NCBI RefSeq assembly: GCF_011207455.1
Contig: NZ_CP048877.1
Location: forward strand, 984,576-1,048,575
DNA length: 64,000 nucleotides
DNA from: Thermosulfuriphilus ammonigenes
GTDB lineage: Bacteria; Desulfobacterota; Thermodesulfobacteria; Thermodesulfobacteriales; ST65
Direction of reading: 5' to 3'
Shown: piece after piece, positions 1 through 9,253 of the stretch
Layout of the letters: every line of letters begins with the position of its first letter
Position numbering within the stretch: position 1 is the stretch's first letter
Translations under genes and position numbers: made by a program
The notes under the pieces: generated by a model
Seen by the model: only the letters and a program-made list of their open reading frames with translations
The model's database searches: none
What the model was told of the DNA's origin: nothing

Positions 1-396
1 CTTCCTCACGCCAGGTTCGCCCCCTATGATGCCGAGTGGATATCCAAGCTGGGAGGATACCTTGACCGCAGTCATCGGGTCCGGGCTCCGGCCGGACGGG
101 TAAATGCCGGCCAAAAGCTCTTCTTCTGGTTTGTTCTTCTGGGGATAATTGTCCTGGCCGTCACCGGTTTTGTCATTATGTACACCCCGGCCCAACCAGG
201 TCAGGCCCTCCATTTGGCCCTTCATGACCTGGCCGCCGGTCTGGTTATTGCCGCCGTGCTGGTTCATCTTTACCTGACCACCATTGCCAATCCGGGCACC
301 TTTTGGATCATGATCACCGGCCAGGCAGACGAAGATTATATCCGCGAGCATAACCCTCAGTGGTATGAGGAGCTTAAGGAAAAGGGGCTTCTGTGA
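1..396 (+). CDS. Formate dehydrogenase cytochrome b subunit (gamma), 3' part
   Basis: The 5' end lies outside the window; the frame is open from base 1 to the TGA at 394-396. The visible 131 residues hold the motif 'NAGQKLFFW', two hydrophobic segments (about residues 42-60 and 75-97) with histidines suited to haem b ligation, and the C-terminal 'HNPQWYEEL' pattern typical of the gamma subunit of membrane formate dehydrogenases (FdnI/FdoI). Family role: passes electrons from the catalytic and Fe-S subunits to the quinone pool across the inner membrane. fdhE follows 9 bases later, which supports a formate dehydrogenase operon running in from the left. A related cytochrome b561-type hydrogenase subunit is less likely given the FdhE neighbour. 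Confidence 0.9.
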   Translation, partial: LPHARFAPYDAEWISKLGGYLDRSHRVRAPAGRVNAGQKLFFWFVLLGIIVLAVTGFVIMYTPAQPGQALHLALHDLAAGLVIAAVLVHLYLTTIANPGTFWIMITGQADEDYIREHNPQWYEELKEKGLL

Positions 397-405
397 GGGA
401 AAAGA

Positions 406-1197
406 GTGTTTGATTTTGCCCTCTGTCTGGCAAGAATCAGGCAGCTAACCGAGGAAAGACCTCATTCAGCGGCCCCTCTTGAGCTTCTCAAAAGGGCCCT
501 TTCCTTTCAGGGAAGGCAGACAGGGGGAAGGCTGAAACCAGAAGATTTTCTCTCTCCCCGGGGACGCAAAACCTTAAAAGAAACTTTTATCCAGGCCCTT
601 ACAGCCCTTGAAGGATTCCCTCCCCCTGTCTCCACCCAGGTCCCCGGGGTCAGAATAGCCTTCCGCCGAGCAGATGTTATGGCCCGGTTTCTTAAGGCCA
701 CCCTTGCCGAGGAGACCGGCTATCTCCTTCGCAAAGCCCGGGAGAAAAACTTAAACCTCTCCCTTCTGAACCTTCTGGGCTTTTTGGTCCTGCCGGCCCT
801 TTTGGTCGGAGAGGGGCCTTCTAAAGGGACTCTCCGCACCAACCGTTGCCCCTGCTGCGGCTCAAGGCCCCAGTTTGGTCTCAACTCCTCTGAAGAAGGA
901 CGACGCTATCTTTTCTGTCCGGCCTGCTATCTTCGCTGGCCAGTAAGGCGGGATTTCTGTCCCCTCTGTGGTCAGGAACACCAGGACACAAATTACCTGT
1001 TTGCCCAGGAGACTCCCACAGTCAGGGCCCACCTCTGCCCCCAAGAGGAGAAAACCTACTTTAAAATCATTGAAGCCCGGGAGCTTGAGGCAGACAGCCT
1101 GGCCCTGGTAGAGGATCTGGCCATCCTGGAGTTTGATCTGGCTCTGGAGAAAAAGGGTCTTAAACGATGGGCCCGTGGCCTTCTGTGGCCACCCTGA
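406..1197 (+). CDS. fdhE: Formate dehydrogenase accessory protein FdhE
   Basis: 263 residues from a GTG start preceded by GAGGG. FdhE proteins bind iron or zinc through rubredoxin-like CxxC motifs and are needed for active formate dehydrogenase. The cysteine pairs are visible: C148/C150/C151, C171/C174 and C185/C188, followed by a short C-terminal domain. The N-terminal half is helical and less conserved, as usual for the family. It lies 9 bases after the cytochrome b subunit and 85 bases before the wtpABC transporter genes, so it probably shares the formate dehydrogenase transcript. Length is slightly below the roughly 300 residues of the E. coli protein. Confidence is high because of the cysteine pattern together with the context. 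Confidence 0.9.
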   Translation: MFDFALCLARIRQLTEERPHSAAPLELLKRALSFQGRQTGGRLKPEDFLSPRGRKTLKETFIQALTALEGFPPPVSTQVPGVRIAFRRADVMARFLKATLAEETGYLLRKAREKNLNLSLLNLLGFLVLPALLVGEGPSKGTLRTNRCPCCGSRPQFGLNSSEEGRRYLFCPACYLRWPVRRDFCPLCGQEHQDTNYLFAQETPTVRAHLCPQEEKTYFKIIEARELEADSLALVEDLAILEFDLALEKKGLKRWARGLLWPP

Positions 1198-1282
1198 TCA
1201 AACAATTTTGAGCTTGCTAAGTGTTTCCCCTCAATGTTAGTAATTAGCCCCTTGAAAAGACTTTTTTTTCTCAGAGGATCCT

Positions 1283-2230
1283 ATGAAGCTAGTGGCCTTT
1301 CTTTTGGGGCTGATCATACTCCTTTCCTCGCCAGTTGAGGGCAGGGAGAAGCTAATCATCTTTCATGCCGGCAGCCTGAGTGGTCCTCTGGCAGCTGTAG
1401 AGAAGGCCTTTGAGAAAAGCCACCCCCAGATAGATGTCCTCCGGGAGGCCAGCGGTTCCCTTTTGGCCATAAGGAAGGTCACTGATCTCGGCAAACGGGC
1501 CGATCTGATCTTCAGCGCCGACTATCGCCTTCTACCCCGCTTTCTCTTTCCTCACCTGGCTGAAAGAGTCTATGTTTTTGCCGAAAACAGTCTTGTTCTC
1601 TGCTACCGCCGGGGGGCTTCTCCACCATCTCCCCGAAACTGGGCTCGTCGCCTTCTGTCCCCCGGGGGGCGCTGGGCCTTTTCAGACCCCAACCTTGATC
1701 CCTGTGGTTACCGCTCTCTTATGGCTCTGGCCCTCTGGGCCCTTGAAAATGGTGAACTCCCTGTCCTCAGAGAGTATCTCTCTCGGGAGTTGGGAGTAAC
1801 AGTGGAAGAGAAGGAATCCGGGGTGCTCCTCAAGCTCCCCTCCAGGCTCAGGGCTCGAGGGCCGAAGGTCAAGATTCGTCCCAAGTCTGTGGAGCTTCTG
1901 GCCCTTCTTGAAGCCGGGGTGGTGGATTTTGCCTTCGAATACCGTAGCGTGGCCCTAGCCCACCAGAGCCTCTTTATTGAGCTTCCCCCCTCTCAGAATC
2001 TGGGAGAAGTCTCACTTACCGAAAGATACCAAAAAGTATCTGTAAAATTGAAAAATGGTGAAGTGGTTGCCGGCGGCCCGATTGCCTACGGCTTAGCCCC
2101 TTTAAAGAGGGCCCCCCACCCTGAGGCGGCCAGGCTTTTTATGGAGTTCCTCTTCTCTTCTGAAGGGGAGAGAATCCTTCGGGAATATCATCTCCGTCCC
2201 CTCTCTCCTCCCAAGCTCATTAGGCCATGA
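1283..2230 (+). CDS. wtpA: Tungstate/molybdate ABC transporter substrate-binding protein
   Basis: 315 residues with an N-terminal signal peptide (hydrophobic residues 4-17, cleavage near residue 21) and AGAGGA 6 bases before the ATG. The 'FHAGSLSGP' start of the mature domain and the 'EASGS' and 'ADLIFSADY' segments match the WtpA branch of oxyanion-binding proteins, which deliver tungstate or molybdate to the permease. It overlaps the next gene by 4 bases (ATGA), so the two are translationally coupled. The position between fdhE and fdhD suggests the metal is meant for the formate dehydrogenase pterin cofactor. Whether W or Mo is preferred cannot be read from the sequence. Confidence 0.85.
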   Translation: MKLVAFLLGLIILLSSPVEGREKLIIFHAGSLSGPLAAVEKAFEKSHPQIDVLREASGSLLAIRKVTDLGKRADLIFSADYRLLPRFLFPHLAERVYVFAENSLVLCYRRGASPPSPRNWARRLLSPGGRWAFSDPNLDPCGYRSLMALALWALENGELPVLREYLSRELGVTVEEKESGVLLKLPSRLRARGPKVKIRPKSVELLALLEAGVVDFAFEYRSVALAHQSLFIELPPSQNLGEVSLTERYQKVSVKLKNGEVVAGGPIAYGLAPLKRAPHPEAARLFMEFLFSSEGERILREYHLRPLSPPKLIRP

Positions 2231-3003
2231 CCCTCCGCCTTACGGCCCGGATACTGGCCCTTTTGGGACTTATGGTCCTTCTGGGGCCATTGATTTATCT
2301 CTTTATCTCCGCCGGGACCTCAACTGTAGCCGCCTTTAAGGATATAGAGGTCCGGAGGGCCCTTGAAGTTACCTTTTTGGGCGGGGCCTTGGCCACCCTG
2401 GCCTCCCTGATCACCGGCGTACCCCTGGCCTACTTCCTGGCCCGATACCGCAATCTCCTGACCGACTTTCTGGAAGGAGTAATCAACCTCACGGTGGCCA
2501 TTCCTCACGTGGCCGTGGGGATCATGCTCCTCCTGGCCCTTGGTCCGGCCAGTCCCCTGGGAGGAGCCCTGGCCCGGTGGGGCCTCTATCTGGCCGACAG
2601 CTTTCCGGCGGTCGTTCTAGCCATGTGGTATGTGGGTTTCCCCTACCTAGTGGCTGCCGCAACCGTGGGCTTCCGACAAGTGCCAGAAGAGCTGGAGCTG
2701 GTGGCCATCAATCTTGGAGCCAGTCGCCTCTATGCCTGGAGAAAGGTCATTTTTCCTCTGGCCGCCCCAGCAATCTTTCGGGGAGCGGTTCTCTCCTTTG
2801 CCCGGGCCATAAGCGAGATGGGCTCCCTTCTCATTTTGGCCTACCATCCGCGGGTGATTACCATTCTCATCCTGGAACGCTTTCAGGAGGAAGGTCTTAA
2901 GGCGGCCCAGGGGATTACCGCCCTGGGGCTCCTTATAAATCTGGGGCTATTCTTTAGCATCTTTTGGGGACTGCGAAAAATCTATGGTTCGAGCCAGACT
3001 TAA
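2227..3003 (+). CDS. wtpB: Tungstate/molybdate ABC transporter permease
   Basis: 258 residues with about six membrane segments. The EAA loop that docks on the ATPase is visible around residues 155-183 ('AINLGASRLYAW' followed by 'FPLAAPAI'). It is the membrane channel of the oxyanion importer. The start overlaps the wtpA stop by 4 bases, and the 3' end overlaps the ATPase gene by 20 bases. Length is normal for ModB/WtpB/TupB permeases. Sequence alone does not separate tungstate from molybdate or sulfate permeases; the call follows from the neighbouring WtpA-type binding protein. Confidence 0.85.
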   Translation: MTLRLTARILALLGLMVLLGPLIYLFISAGTSTVAAFKDIEVRRALEVTFLGGALATLASLITGVPLAYFLARYRNLLTDFLEGVINLTVAIPHVAVGIMLLLALGPASPLGGALARWGLYLADSFPAVVLAMWYVGFPYLVAAATVGFRQVPEELELVAINLGASRLYAWRKVIFPLAAPAIFRGAVLSFARAISEMGSLLILAYHPRVITILILERFQEEGLKAAQGITALGLLINLGLFFSIFWGLRKIYGSSQT

Positions 3004-3676
3004 AAAAAACCTGGGTGACTTCCAGCTGGAGGTGGATATCCGCCTTGATCCCATGACTTATCACGTAATGCTTGGCCCCAGCGGCTCAGGGAAAAGCCTG
3101 ACGCTGAGGTTGCTGGCCGGATTTGTCACCCCTGACAAGGGAACAGTAGAGTCTCCCAAGGAGAACAGAATCGTCTATCTTCCCCAGAACCTAGGCCTTT
3201 TCCCCCATCTTTCTGTTTATGAAAACCTCACTTTCAGCTACCTGGCTCGAGGGCAAAGACCACCCCAGAGTTTTCTTGACGAACTGATAAGAACCCTCGG
3301 CCTTAATGGCCTCCTTGATCGCCTCCCCCGGGATCTCTCTGGAGGCCAAGCTCAGAGGGTAGCCCTGGGCCGGGCCCTTATGGCCGGCCCCCGGGTTCTC
3401 CTTCTTGATGAACCCCTCTCCTCCCTCGACTTCCACCTTCGCCTGGAGCTGATCCGACTCCTCAAGGAGCTCAAAGAACGTTTCCAGCTAACCATCCTTC
3501 ACGTCACCCATGATCCCATAGAGGCCCACCTTCTGGCCGAGAAGATCTTCGTCATTGAAGAAGGTCGCCTTATCTATCAGGGAGACTGGGGAGGATTCCT
3601 GCGCTGCCGAAAGATGAGCCCCTTTGTCAGTCTGGTGGCTGCCTTCTTTCGGGAGCTGGATCTTATTCAGGACTAG
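2984..3676 (+). CDS. wtpC: Tungstate/molybdate ABC transporter ATP-binding protein
   Basis: 230 residues. Walker A 'GPSGSGKS' lies at 31-38, the Q-loop near 68, signature 'LSGGQ' at 118-122, Walker B 'LLLDE' at 139-143 and the H-loop His at 176. It powers the WtpAB importer. There is no C-terminal molybdopterin-binding (MOP/TOBE) extension, so the protein is shorter than E. coli ModC (about 350 residues). Regulation by bound molybdate through that domain is therefore unlikely here. The gene starts 20 bases inside wtpB, and its stop overlaps the convergent fdhD stop by 14 bases (3663-3676). Confidence 0.87.
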   Translation: MVRARLKKNLGDFQLEVDIRLDPMTYHVMLGPSGSGKSLTLRLLAGFVTPDKGTVESPKENRIVYLPQNLGLFPHLSVYENLTFSYLARGQRPPQSFLDELIRTLGLNGLLDRLPRDLSGGQAQRVALGRALMAGPRVLLLDEPLSSLDFHLRLELIRLLKELKERFQLTILHVTHDPIEAHLLAEKIFVIEEGRLIYQGDWGGFLRCRKMSPFVSLVAAFFRELDLIQD

Positions 3677-4442
3677 AGCCGTCTTTGAGAATTCTCTCCG
3701 GAGCATGAAAGACATTGGCCCGATCCGGACGGGCATAGCAGACAAGGGTGATTCCGGCCCGGCGGGCGATCTCCAGCCCCAAAGACGAAGTGGCCGTCCG
3801 GGACATAACAATGGGAATACCTATCCGGGCACACTTAAGGACCATATCTGAAGTCAGACGCCCGGTGGTGTAGACAGCCCCGCGAGGGCTGGCTTTACCC
3901 AGAAGGATGGCCCCGACGATCTTGTCCACAGCATTATGACGCCCCACGTCCTCGTAGAAGAGGGCCAGGCGACCTTCTTCCCAAAGACCGCAGGCGTGGA
4001 CACAGTGAGTCCGGCGCTGGAGCTCTGAGGCCTTAAGGACCTCCAGAATGAACTGCCGCATCTCTTTGAGGTGCAAACGGTATTCGGCCAAAGACTCAAA
4101 ATCTCGCTCGAGAAAATCTCGAGAAATCTTACCGGTGCCCCCACAGCCCGAGGTGACAATGGTATCCTTGGTGGTTACCTCAACATCGGCATAGACGTAT
4201 ATAGCTCCCTGATCGCAGACCCGAACCTCTTTGACCTCCTCCGGACGGGAGATATAGCCCTGGGCAAAGAGAAACCCCACGCCGAATTCCTCAAGCCCCG
4301 TAGGCAAAACCATGGAGGAGCCGATAAGGACCTCATTGAGGTAAATTCGGTAGGGTACCTCTAAAACGATCTCTTCTCCCTGGAGCCTCTCTTGATGGGG
4401 CTCTTTGACCACCGTTTGGTATTTAAGGGTAAACTGAGTCAC
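3663..4442 (-). CDS. fdhD: Sulfurtransferase FdhD for formate dehydrogenase cofactor
   Basis: 259 residues when started at the GTG at 4442, which has GGGGAG upstream on the minus strand and gives the usual family length. An upstream start at 4616 would add 58 uncharacteristic residues and run into pyrB. FdhD carries sulfur from IscS to the Mo/W-bis-MGD cofactor so that formate dehydrogenase is active. Seen: 'TSGCGGTG' near residue 97 with the likely catalytic Cys100, and the conserved 'EDVGRHNAVDKI' and 'GRLTSDMV' blocks. Only one Cys is present in the motif where E. coli has CxxC. It is convergent with wtpC and overlaps it by 14 bases. Confidence 0.92.
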   Translation of the reverse strand: MTQFTLKYQTVVKEPHQERLQGEEIVLEVPYRIYLNEVLIGSSMVLPTGLEEFGVGFLFAQGYISRPEEVKEVRVCDQGAIYVYADVEVTTKDTIVTSGCGGTGKISRDFLERDFESLAEYRLHLKEMRQFILEVLKASELQRRTHCVHACGLWEEGRLALFYEDVGRHNAVDKIVGAILLGKASPRGAVYTTGRLTSDMVLKCARIGIPIVMSRTATSSLGLEIARRAGITLVCYARPDRANVFHAPERILKDGSSPE

Positions 4443-4591
4443 CTCTTTCTCCCCAAAAGCTCTCTCCGGCCTTGACCCTGACCGGACCCCTGTGCTAGAG
4501 ATTGGCCACCGATGAAGACCAACTCTCTGGAAATTCTCTCTCGCCACTCTGGTAGGACCTCCAGGCCCTGAGGCCGGAGGTCTTTTTATTT

Positions 4592-5548
4592 TTGGATCAA
4601 AGTATGGAAAAGGCAAGTTTTCCTCATCGGCACATCCTAGGAATGGCCGAGCTCGGCCGGGCTGAGATAGAGCTCATTCTGGAGACCGCCGCCTCCATGA
4701 AAGAGATCTTATCCCGTCCCATCAAGAAGGTCCCCACCTTAAGGGGCAAGACCATTGTCCATCTCTTCTTTGAACCTTCCACCCGAACCAGGATCTCCTT
4801 TGAGATGGCCGCCAAGAGGCTCTCTGCGGACACCGTCAGTGTCACCGCCTCGGCCAGTTCGGTGGTTAAGGGAGAAACCCTCATCGATACGGCCAAAAAC
4901 CTCGAGGCCATGGCCCCGGATATAATTGTTCTCAGACACCCCTTCTCCGGAGCGGCCCATCTCCTGACCCGCCACGTTAGGGCCTCGGTGATCAACGCCG
5001 GAGACGGAACCCATGAGCATCCTACCCAGGCCCTTCTGGATCTACTGACCATCCGGGAAGAAAAGGGAAACATTAAAGGGTTAAAGGTGGCCATCGTCGG
5101 CGATATAACCCACTCCCGGGTGGCCCATTCCAACATTCTGGCTCTCAGCAAACTGGGAGCTGAGGTTTGGGTTTCCGGACCAGCGACCATGATTCCCCCG
5201 GGGATAGAACGTCTCGGGGCCAGAGTAACTTACAAAATAGAAGAGGCCCTGGCCGGAGCCGATGTGATCATGGCTTTAAGGATTCAAAAGGAACGTCAAG
5301 GCCGGGATCTCATCCCCTCCCTAAGGGAATATGCCCGAGTCTTCGGCCTTACTCCGGAGAGGGTCTCTCTGGCCGCCAAGGACTGCATTATCATGCATCC
5401 CGGCCCCATGAATCGGGGGGTAGAAATAAGCCCTGAGGTGGCCGATGGCCCCTACTCGGTGATTCTGGACCAAGTAACCAATGGGGTGGCCGTACGCATG
5501 GCCATACTCTATCTGCTTCTTGGAGGTAGCCGTGAGGCTGTTGCTTAA
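4592..5548 (+). CDS. pyrB: Aspartate carbamoyltransferase catalytic subunit
   Basis: 318 residues from a TTG start with GGAGG 11 bases upstream; an ATG four codons later (4604) is the alternative. It joins carbamoyl phosphate and aspartate in pyrimidine synthesis. The carbamoyl-phosphate motif 'STRTR' is at 63-67, and 'HPTQALLDL' and the C-terminal '[11 protein letters not shown]' block are intact. No pyrI regulatory subunit follows. The next gene is dihydroorotase, overlapping by 17 bases, so pyrB and pyrC form one unit. Length is normal for a class B or C type ATCase catalytic chain. Confidence 0.96.
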   Translation: MDQSMEKASFPHRHILGMAELGRAEIELILETAASMKEILSRPIKKVPTLRGKTIVHLFFEPSTRTRISFEMAAKRLSADTVSVTASASSVVKGETLIDTAKNLEAMAPDIIVLRHPFSGAAHLLTRHVRASVINAGDGTHEHPTQALLDLLTIREEKGNIKGLKVAIVGDITHSRVAHSNILALSKLGAEVWVSGPATMIPPGIERLGARVTYKIEEALAGADVIMALRIQKERQGRDLIPSLREYARVFGLTPERVSLAAKDCIIMHPGPMNRGVEISPEVADGPYSVILDQVTNGVAVRMAILYLLLGGSREAVA

Positions 5549-6806
5549 GGGAGGCCGGATTATCGATCCTTCCGTCGCCTTAGATATGGAAGGCGATCTC
5601 CTCATCGAGGAAGGGCAAATCAGGGCCATTGACCGGGAGATCCCCGCTGATGAAGGTCTGGAGGTTATCGATTGCCGCCAGAAGGTGATCCTTCCCGGGC
5701 TCATTGATATCCATGTCCATCTGCGTGAGCCCGGTGAAGAGTATAAAGAGACCATTGAGACTGGCACTTTAGCCGCGGTTGCCGGAGGTTTTACGGCCGT
5801 TTGCACCATGCCTAACACCAAGCCGCCCAATGACTGCGCGGCTGTGACCAAATTCATCCGAGACAGGGCCCGGGAGCAAGGCCATTGCCGGGTCTATCCT
5901 GTGGCGGCCATCACTGTGGGGCAAAGAGGAAAGCGGCTGACCGAATTTGCCGACCTAAAAGAGGCCGGGGCCGTGGCCCTCTCTGACGATGGCCACCCCG
6001 TGGCCGATGCCTTCCTTATGCGCCTGGCCCTGGAGTACAGCCGCAATTTCAATCTGCCCATTATATCTCATGCCGAGGAGCTGGCCCTTTCGGCTGGTGG
6101 CCAGATGAACGAAGGCGCCCTTTCCACCCTCTTGGGGCTTAAGGGGATACCAAAGGCCGCCGAAGAGGTGGCCATCTTTCGAGACATTTCTCTAGCGGCC
6201 CTCACCGGAGCCCCCATTCATATTGCCCACGTAAGTACCAAAGGGGCCTGTGAAATTATCCGCCGGGCCAAAGAGGCTGGCGTGCCCGTAACCGCAGAGA
6301 CCGCCCCTCACTACTTCAGCCTCACCGAAGAAGCGGTGGCCGGCTACAATACCCTGGCCAAGGTGAATCCTCCCCTGCGCACCGAAGAGGATCGAGAGGC
6401 CATTATTGAGGCCCTGGCTGAAGGGGTCATCGATGTCATTGCCACCGACCACGCTCCTCACAGTGTCTTGGAAAAGGAGGTCGAATTTGCCCAGGCCGCC
6501 TGTGGCCTCATTGGTCTGGAGACAGCCCTCCCACTCACCTTAAGGCTCGTCCGTCGGGGAATTATCAACTGGCTCCGGATGGCGGAACTTCTATCCCTCA
6601 ATCCGGCCCGGATTCTGAGCTTACCTGGTGGCCAGCTCCGCCCCGGATCTCCCGCGGATATTACCGTAATTGACCCTGAACTCTCCTGGAGGGTCACGCC
6701 AGAGGGGCTGAAGTCGCGAAGTAAGAATAGCCCTTTTCTGGGCTGGGAGATGAAGGGGGCCGCTATCCTTACCTTAGTCAGAGGAAGGGTGGCCTTTAAG
6801 CGCTAA
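5532..6806 (+). CDS. pyrC: Dihydroorotase
   Basis: 424 residues from the GTG at 5532, which has TGGAGG 5 bases upstream and leaves the usual '[12 protein letters not shown]' start. A start at 5481 would add 17 residues that lie inside pyrB. It closes carbamoyl aspartate to dihydroorotate. The amidohydrolase metal motif '[10 protein letters not shown]', the 'NTKPPND' loop and the late 'ATDHAPH' motif are present, which is the type I (long) dihydroorotase arrangement. It is coupled to pyrB by overlap, and its 3' end overlaps recR on the other strand by 11 bases. Confidence 0.96.
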   Translation: MRLLLKGGRIIDPSVALDMEGDLLIEEGQIRAIDREIPADEGLEVIDCRQKVILPGLIDIHVHLREPGEEYKETIETGTLAAVAGGFTAVCTMPNTKPPNDCAAVTKFIRDRAREQGHCRVYPVAAITVGQRGKRLTEFADLKEAGAVALSDDGHPVADAFLMRLALEYSRNFNLPIISHAEELALSAGGQMNEGALSTLLGLKGIPKAAEEVAIFRDISLAALTGAPIHIAHVSTKGACEIIRRAKEAGVPVTAETAPHYFSLTEEAVAGYNTLAKVNPPLRTEEDREAIIEALAEGVIDVIATDHAPHSVLEKEVEFAQAACGLIGLETALPLTLRLVRRGIINWLRMAELLSLNPARILSLPGGQLRPGSPADITVIDPELSWRVTPEGLKSRSKNSPFLGWEMKGAAILTLVRGRVAFKR

Positions 6807-7401
6807 GATCACGTCGCCCCTCGATGGCCAGACGGAGGGTCATCTCATCGACGTATTTTATCTCCATTCCCATGGGCACCCCGCAGGCGATGCGGGAAAC
6901 CCGTACTCCACTGCGGTTAAGGACGTCTCGCAGATAGGCGGCAGTAGCCTCCCCTGGAGCTGTGGGAGAAAGGGCCAGGATGATCTCCCGAATGCCTTCC
7001 TTAGGGATACGAGAAAGAAGCTCCTTTATCCTCAGCTCCTGGGGGCCGATACCGTCCCGAGGGGAGAGAAGACCGTGGAGAACATGATAGCGACCACGAA
7101 AGACCCCGGACTTCTCCACGGCCATCAGGGCCGCCGGATCCTCAACGACGCAAAGCTGATCCGATCGTCGGGACTGATCCGCACATATAGGACAGGGATC
7201 GGTCTCGGCAAAGTTAAGACAGTGCGAGCATAGACAGACCTTCTCATGGAGTGAGGCAATGCTCCGGGCCAACTCCACCGCCTCCTCCCGGGGCCAGCGA
7301 AGAATCTGGAGGGCCAGACGGGTAGCAGTCTTCTCCCCCACCCCCGGAAGCCGGGAAAGATTGGTGATCAGGCGGAGGAGGGCTGGAGGATAAGCGGCCA
7401 T
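6796..7401 (-). CDS. recR: Recombination protein RecR
   Basis: 201 residues, the family length. It starts with the helix-hairpin-helix region 'RLPGVGEKTATRLA', then a four-cysteine zinc finger ('CSHC' and 'CPIC') and a Toprim domain ('LCVVEDPAALMAVE'). RecR works with RecF/RecO to load RecA on gapped DNA. It is the last gene of the tadA-tRNA-ffs-dnaX-ebfC-recR block on the minus strand, an order widely conserved in bacteria. Six bases separate it from ebfC. Its stop overlaps the convergent pyrC stop. Confidence 0.97.
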   Translation of the reverse strand: MAAYPPALLRLITNLSRLPGVGEKTATRLALQILRWPREEAVELARSIASLHEKVCLCSHCLNFAETDPCPICADQSRRSDQLCVVEDPAALMAVEKSGVFRGRYHVLHGLLSPRDGIGPQELRIKELLSRIPKEGIREIILALSPTAPGEATAAYLRDVLNRSGVRVSRIACGVPMGMEIKYVDEMTLRLAIEGRRDLSA

Positions 7402-7406
7402 AGCCC

Positions 7407-7718
7407 CTAGAAGAGACCGGGGATCTTCATTCCCCCGGTAAGTTTGGTCATCTCCTCCTGAACCATCTGCTGCGACTTGCGAAGGGCGTCATTGACAGCA
7501 GCCACGATGAGGTCCTCAAGCATTTCCACCTCCTCGGCGTTTACTACCTCCGGATCTATCTTAATGGAAACGAGCTCTTGGCGACCATTGACCACGGCTG
7601 TGACCATACCGCCGCCAACGCTGGACTCCACCGTCTTGTCGGCCAGCTCCTCCTGAAGCTTGGCCAGACGAGCCTGCATCTTCTGGGCCTGACGCATAAG
7701 GTCCTTGATATTGTGCAT
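7407..7718 (-). CDS. ebfC: Nucleoid-associated protein, YbaB/EbfC family
   Basis: 103 residues. It has an N-terminal coiled coil ('AQKMQARLAKLQEELADK') followed by the conserved 'VESSVGGGMVTAVVNG' strand region and 'IDPEVV'. Family members form dimers that bind DNA without strong sequence demand. It sits between dnaX (2 bases) and recR (5 bases), the classic position for this gene, so it is almost certainly co-transcribed and may be co-translated with them. Confidence is high. Confidence 0.95.
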   Translation of the reverse strand: MHNIKDLMRQAQKMQARLAKLQEELADKTVESSVGGGMVTAVVNGRQELVSIKIDPEVVNAEEVEMLEDLIVAAVNDALRKSQQMVQEEMTKLTGGMKIPGLF

Positions 7719-7720
7719 AG

Positions 7721-9247
7721 CTACTCCTTCCGCAGGTGTGGTTTGAACCCGGTAACCCGGGCGTTAAAAACCTTTACCGTCTCCTGGACTAGAGGGTCCT
7801 GAAGAATATCACGGCGCAGGTTTCGGCTATTGTTTGGCTCTTCTTCTTGAAAATCAAGCTCCAAGGTCACTTCAGGGCCGAAGAACTCCTTAAGGGCCGC
7901 CTCCAGACTCTGACGCCGATCCTTATGCTCAAGAAGCCCTCCCTTGGGCACCTGGAGACGAAGAACCCGCCCGTCCCAGACCTTGTTCTTGACTTGGTTA
8001 AGGTAAGCCCCAAGGGAAGGATGCTTTTCCTTCAGGAAGGAAAGGAACCCCGAAAGATCTCCGGGAGTCTCCCCGGAAGGTAGCGAAGTTGATGCCACCA
8101 TAGACTGAGCGGTGCTGCTATGGAGGCGTTTGATCTCCTTAAGGATCTCCTCAAGACCGAGGACATTTTTCACCTCACAGGCCTTGATAACCGCCATCTC
8201 CAGGGCCAGACGAGGAAGAGCCGAGCGTCTCACCCCCTCATGTTCCCTGAGAAAGGTCTGAAAATAAAGATGTAGACTCTCTACTGAGACCTTTCGGGCC
8301 AGAGACTCAAGACGCCCTATCTCCTCTGAGGGAAGGTTAACCAGAACCTCATCAGCGCCGCAGACCTTAAGAATGGTGAGATCCCGAAAGGAACGCACCA
8401 GATCTTCAGAAAGGCGCAACAAATCATAGCCGAAGTCTGCCGCCTGGCCGACCAGGGAAAGGGCCGTCTGGGCATCTGAGGCCAGAATGGCCTCGATAAG
8501 ATCGACAAGAAGCCGGCGGCTGATGAGGCCCAAAGCATCAATGACCTCCTCCTCGCTTCGAGCCCCAGCAGCCAGTGCTTGGTCAAGAAGGCTCAAGGCA
8601 TCCCGGATGCTTCCCTCGGCCGCTTGGGCAATAAGGGAAAGGGCCGCTTCGGCCATCTCTACCCCCTCGCTGGCCGCTACCCGCCGGAGGTGGTCCACCA
8701 GCCGACGCACCGGCAGGCGTCTAAATTCATAGCGCTGACAGCGAGAAAGGATGGTCAAAGGAATCCGGTGGGCCTCGGTAGTGGCCAGAATAAAAAAGAC
8801 ATGGGCCGGAGGCTCCTCTAGAGTCTTAAGGAGGGCATTGAAGGCCTCTTTGGTGAGCATATGGACTTCGTCGATGATGTAAACCTTGTAGCGGGCCCGA
8901 ACAGGCATAAAACGAATGTTTTCCCGTAAATCCCGGATTTCATCTATTCCTCTGTTGGAGGCCCCGTCTATCTCGTAGACATCTACCGCCCGGCCGGCCG
9001 TGATCTCCTCACAGACGGGGCACTGGTTACAGGGGTTCTCCGCCGGGCCCTTTTCACAATTTAGGGCCTTGGCCAGAATCCGGGCCACTGAGGTCTTACC
9101 CACCCCACGGATGCCGGAGAAAAGGAGGGCATGGGCCACCCGGCCCAGAGCCAGGGCCCTCTTGAGAGTGGATGTAATATGATCCTGCCCAACGACCTGA
9201 TCAAAGGTCTGAGGACGATATTTTCTGGCCAGTACTAGGTAGGACAT
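7721..9247 (-). CDS. dnaX: DNA polymerase III subunit gamma/tau
   Basis: 508 residues from the ATG at 9247 ('MSYLVLARKYRPQTF' is the normal N terminus). A GTG at 9283 would lie inside the SRP RNA gene. It is the clamp-loader ATPase of the replisome. Walker A 'GIRGVGKT' is at 45-52, zinc ligands C64, C73, C76 and C79 match the E. coli positions, and 'DEVHML' is Walker B. The C-terminal tau part is short. I see no clear slippery A-run that would make a separate gamma form. There is no Shine-Dalgarno sequence between the SRP RNA T-tract and the ATG, which is unusual. Confidence 0.96.
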   Translation of the reverse strand: MSYLVLARKYRPQTFDQVVGQDHITSTLKRALALGRVAHALLFSGIRGVGKTSVARILAKALNCEKGPAENPCNQCPVCEEITAGRAVDVYEIDGASNRGIDEIRDLRENIRFMPVRARYKVYIIDEVHMLTKEAFNALLKTLEEPPAHVFFILATTEAHRIPLTILSRCQRYEFRRLPVRRLVDHLRRVAASEGVEMAEAALSLIAQAAEGSIRDALSLLDQALAAGARSEEEVIDALGLISRRLLVDLIEAILASDAQTALSLVGQAADFGYDLLRLSEDLVRSFRDLTILKVCGADEVLVNLPSEEIGRLESLARKVSVESLHLYFQTFLREHEGVRRSALPRLALEMAVIKACEVKNVLGLEEILKEIKRLHSSTAQSMVASTSLPSGETPGDLSGFLSFLKEKHPSLGAYLNQVKNKVWDGRVLRLQVPKGGLLEHKDRRQSLEAALKEFFGPEVTLELDFQEEEPNNSRNLRRDILQDPLVQETVKVFNARVTGFKPHLRKE

Positions 9248-9253
9248 AAGAAA

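Noticed and set aside
3663-4616. FdhD started at 4616
   Set aside because: The 58 extra residues are not FdhD-like and would overlap pyrB; GTG at 4442 has a Shine-Dalgarno and gives family length.
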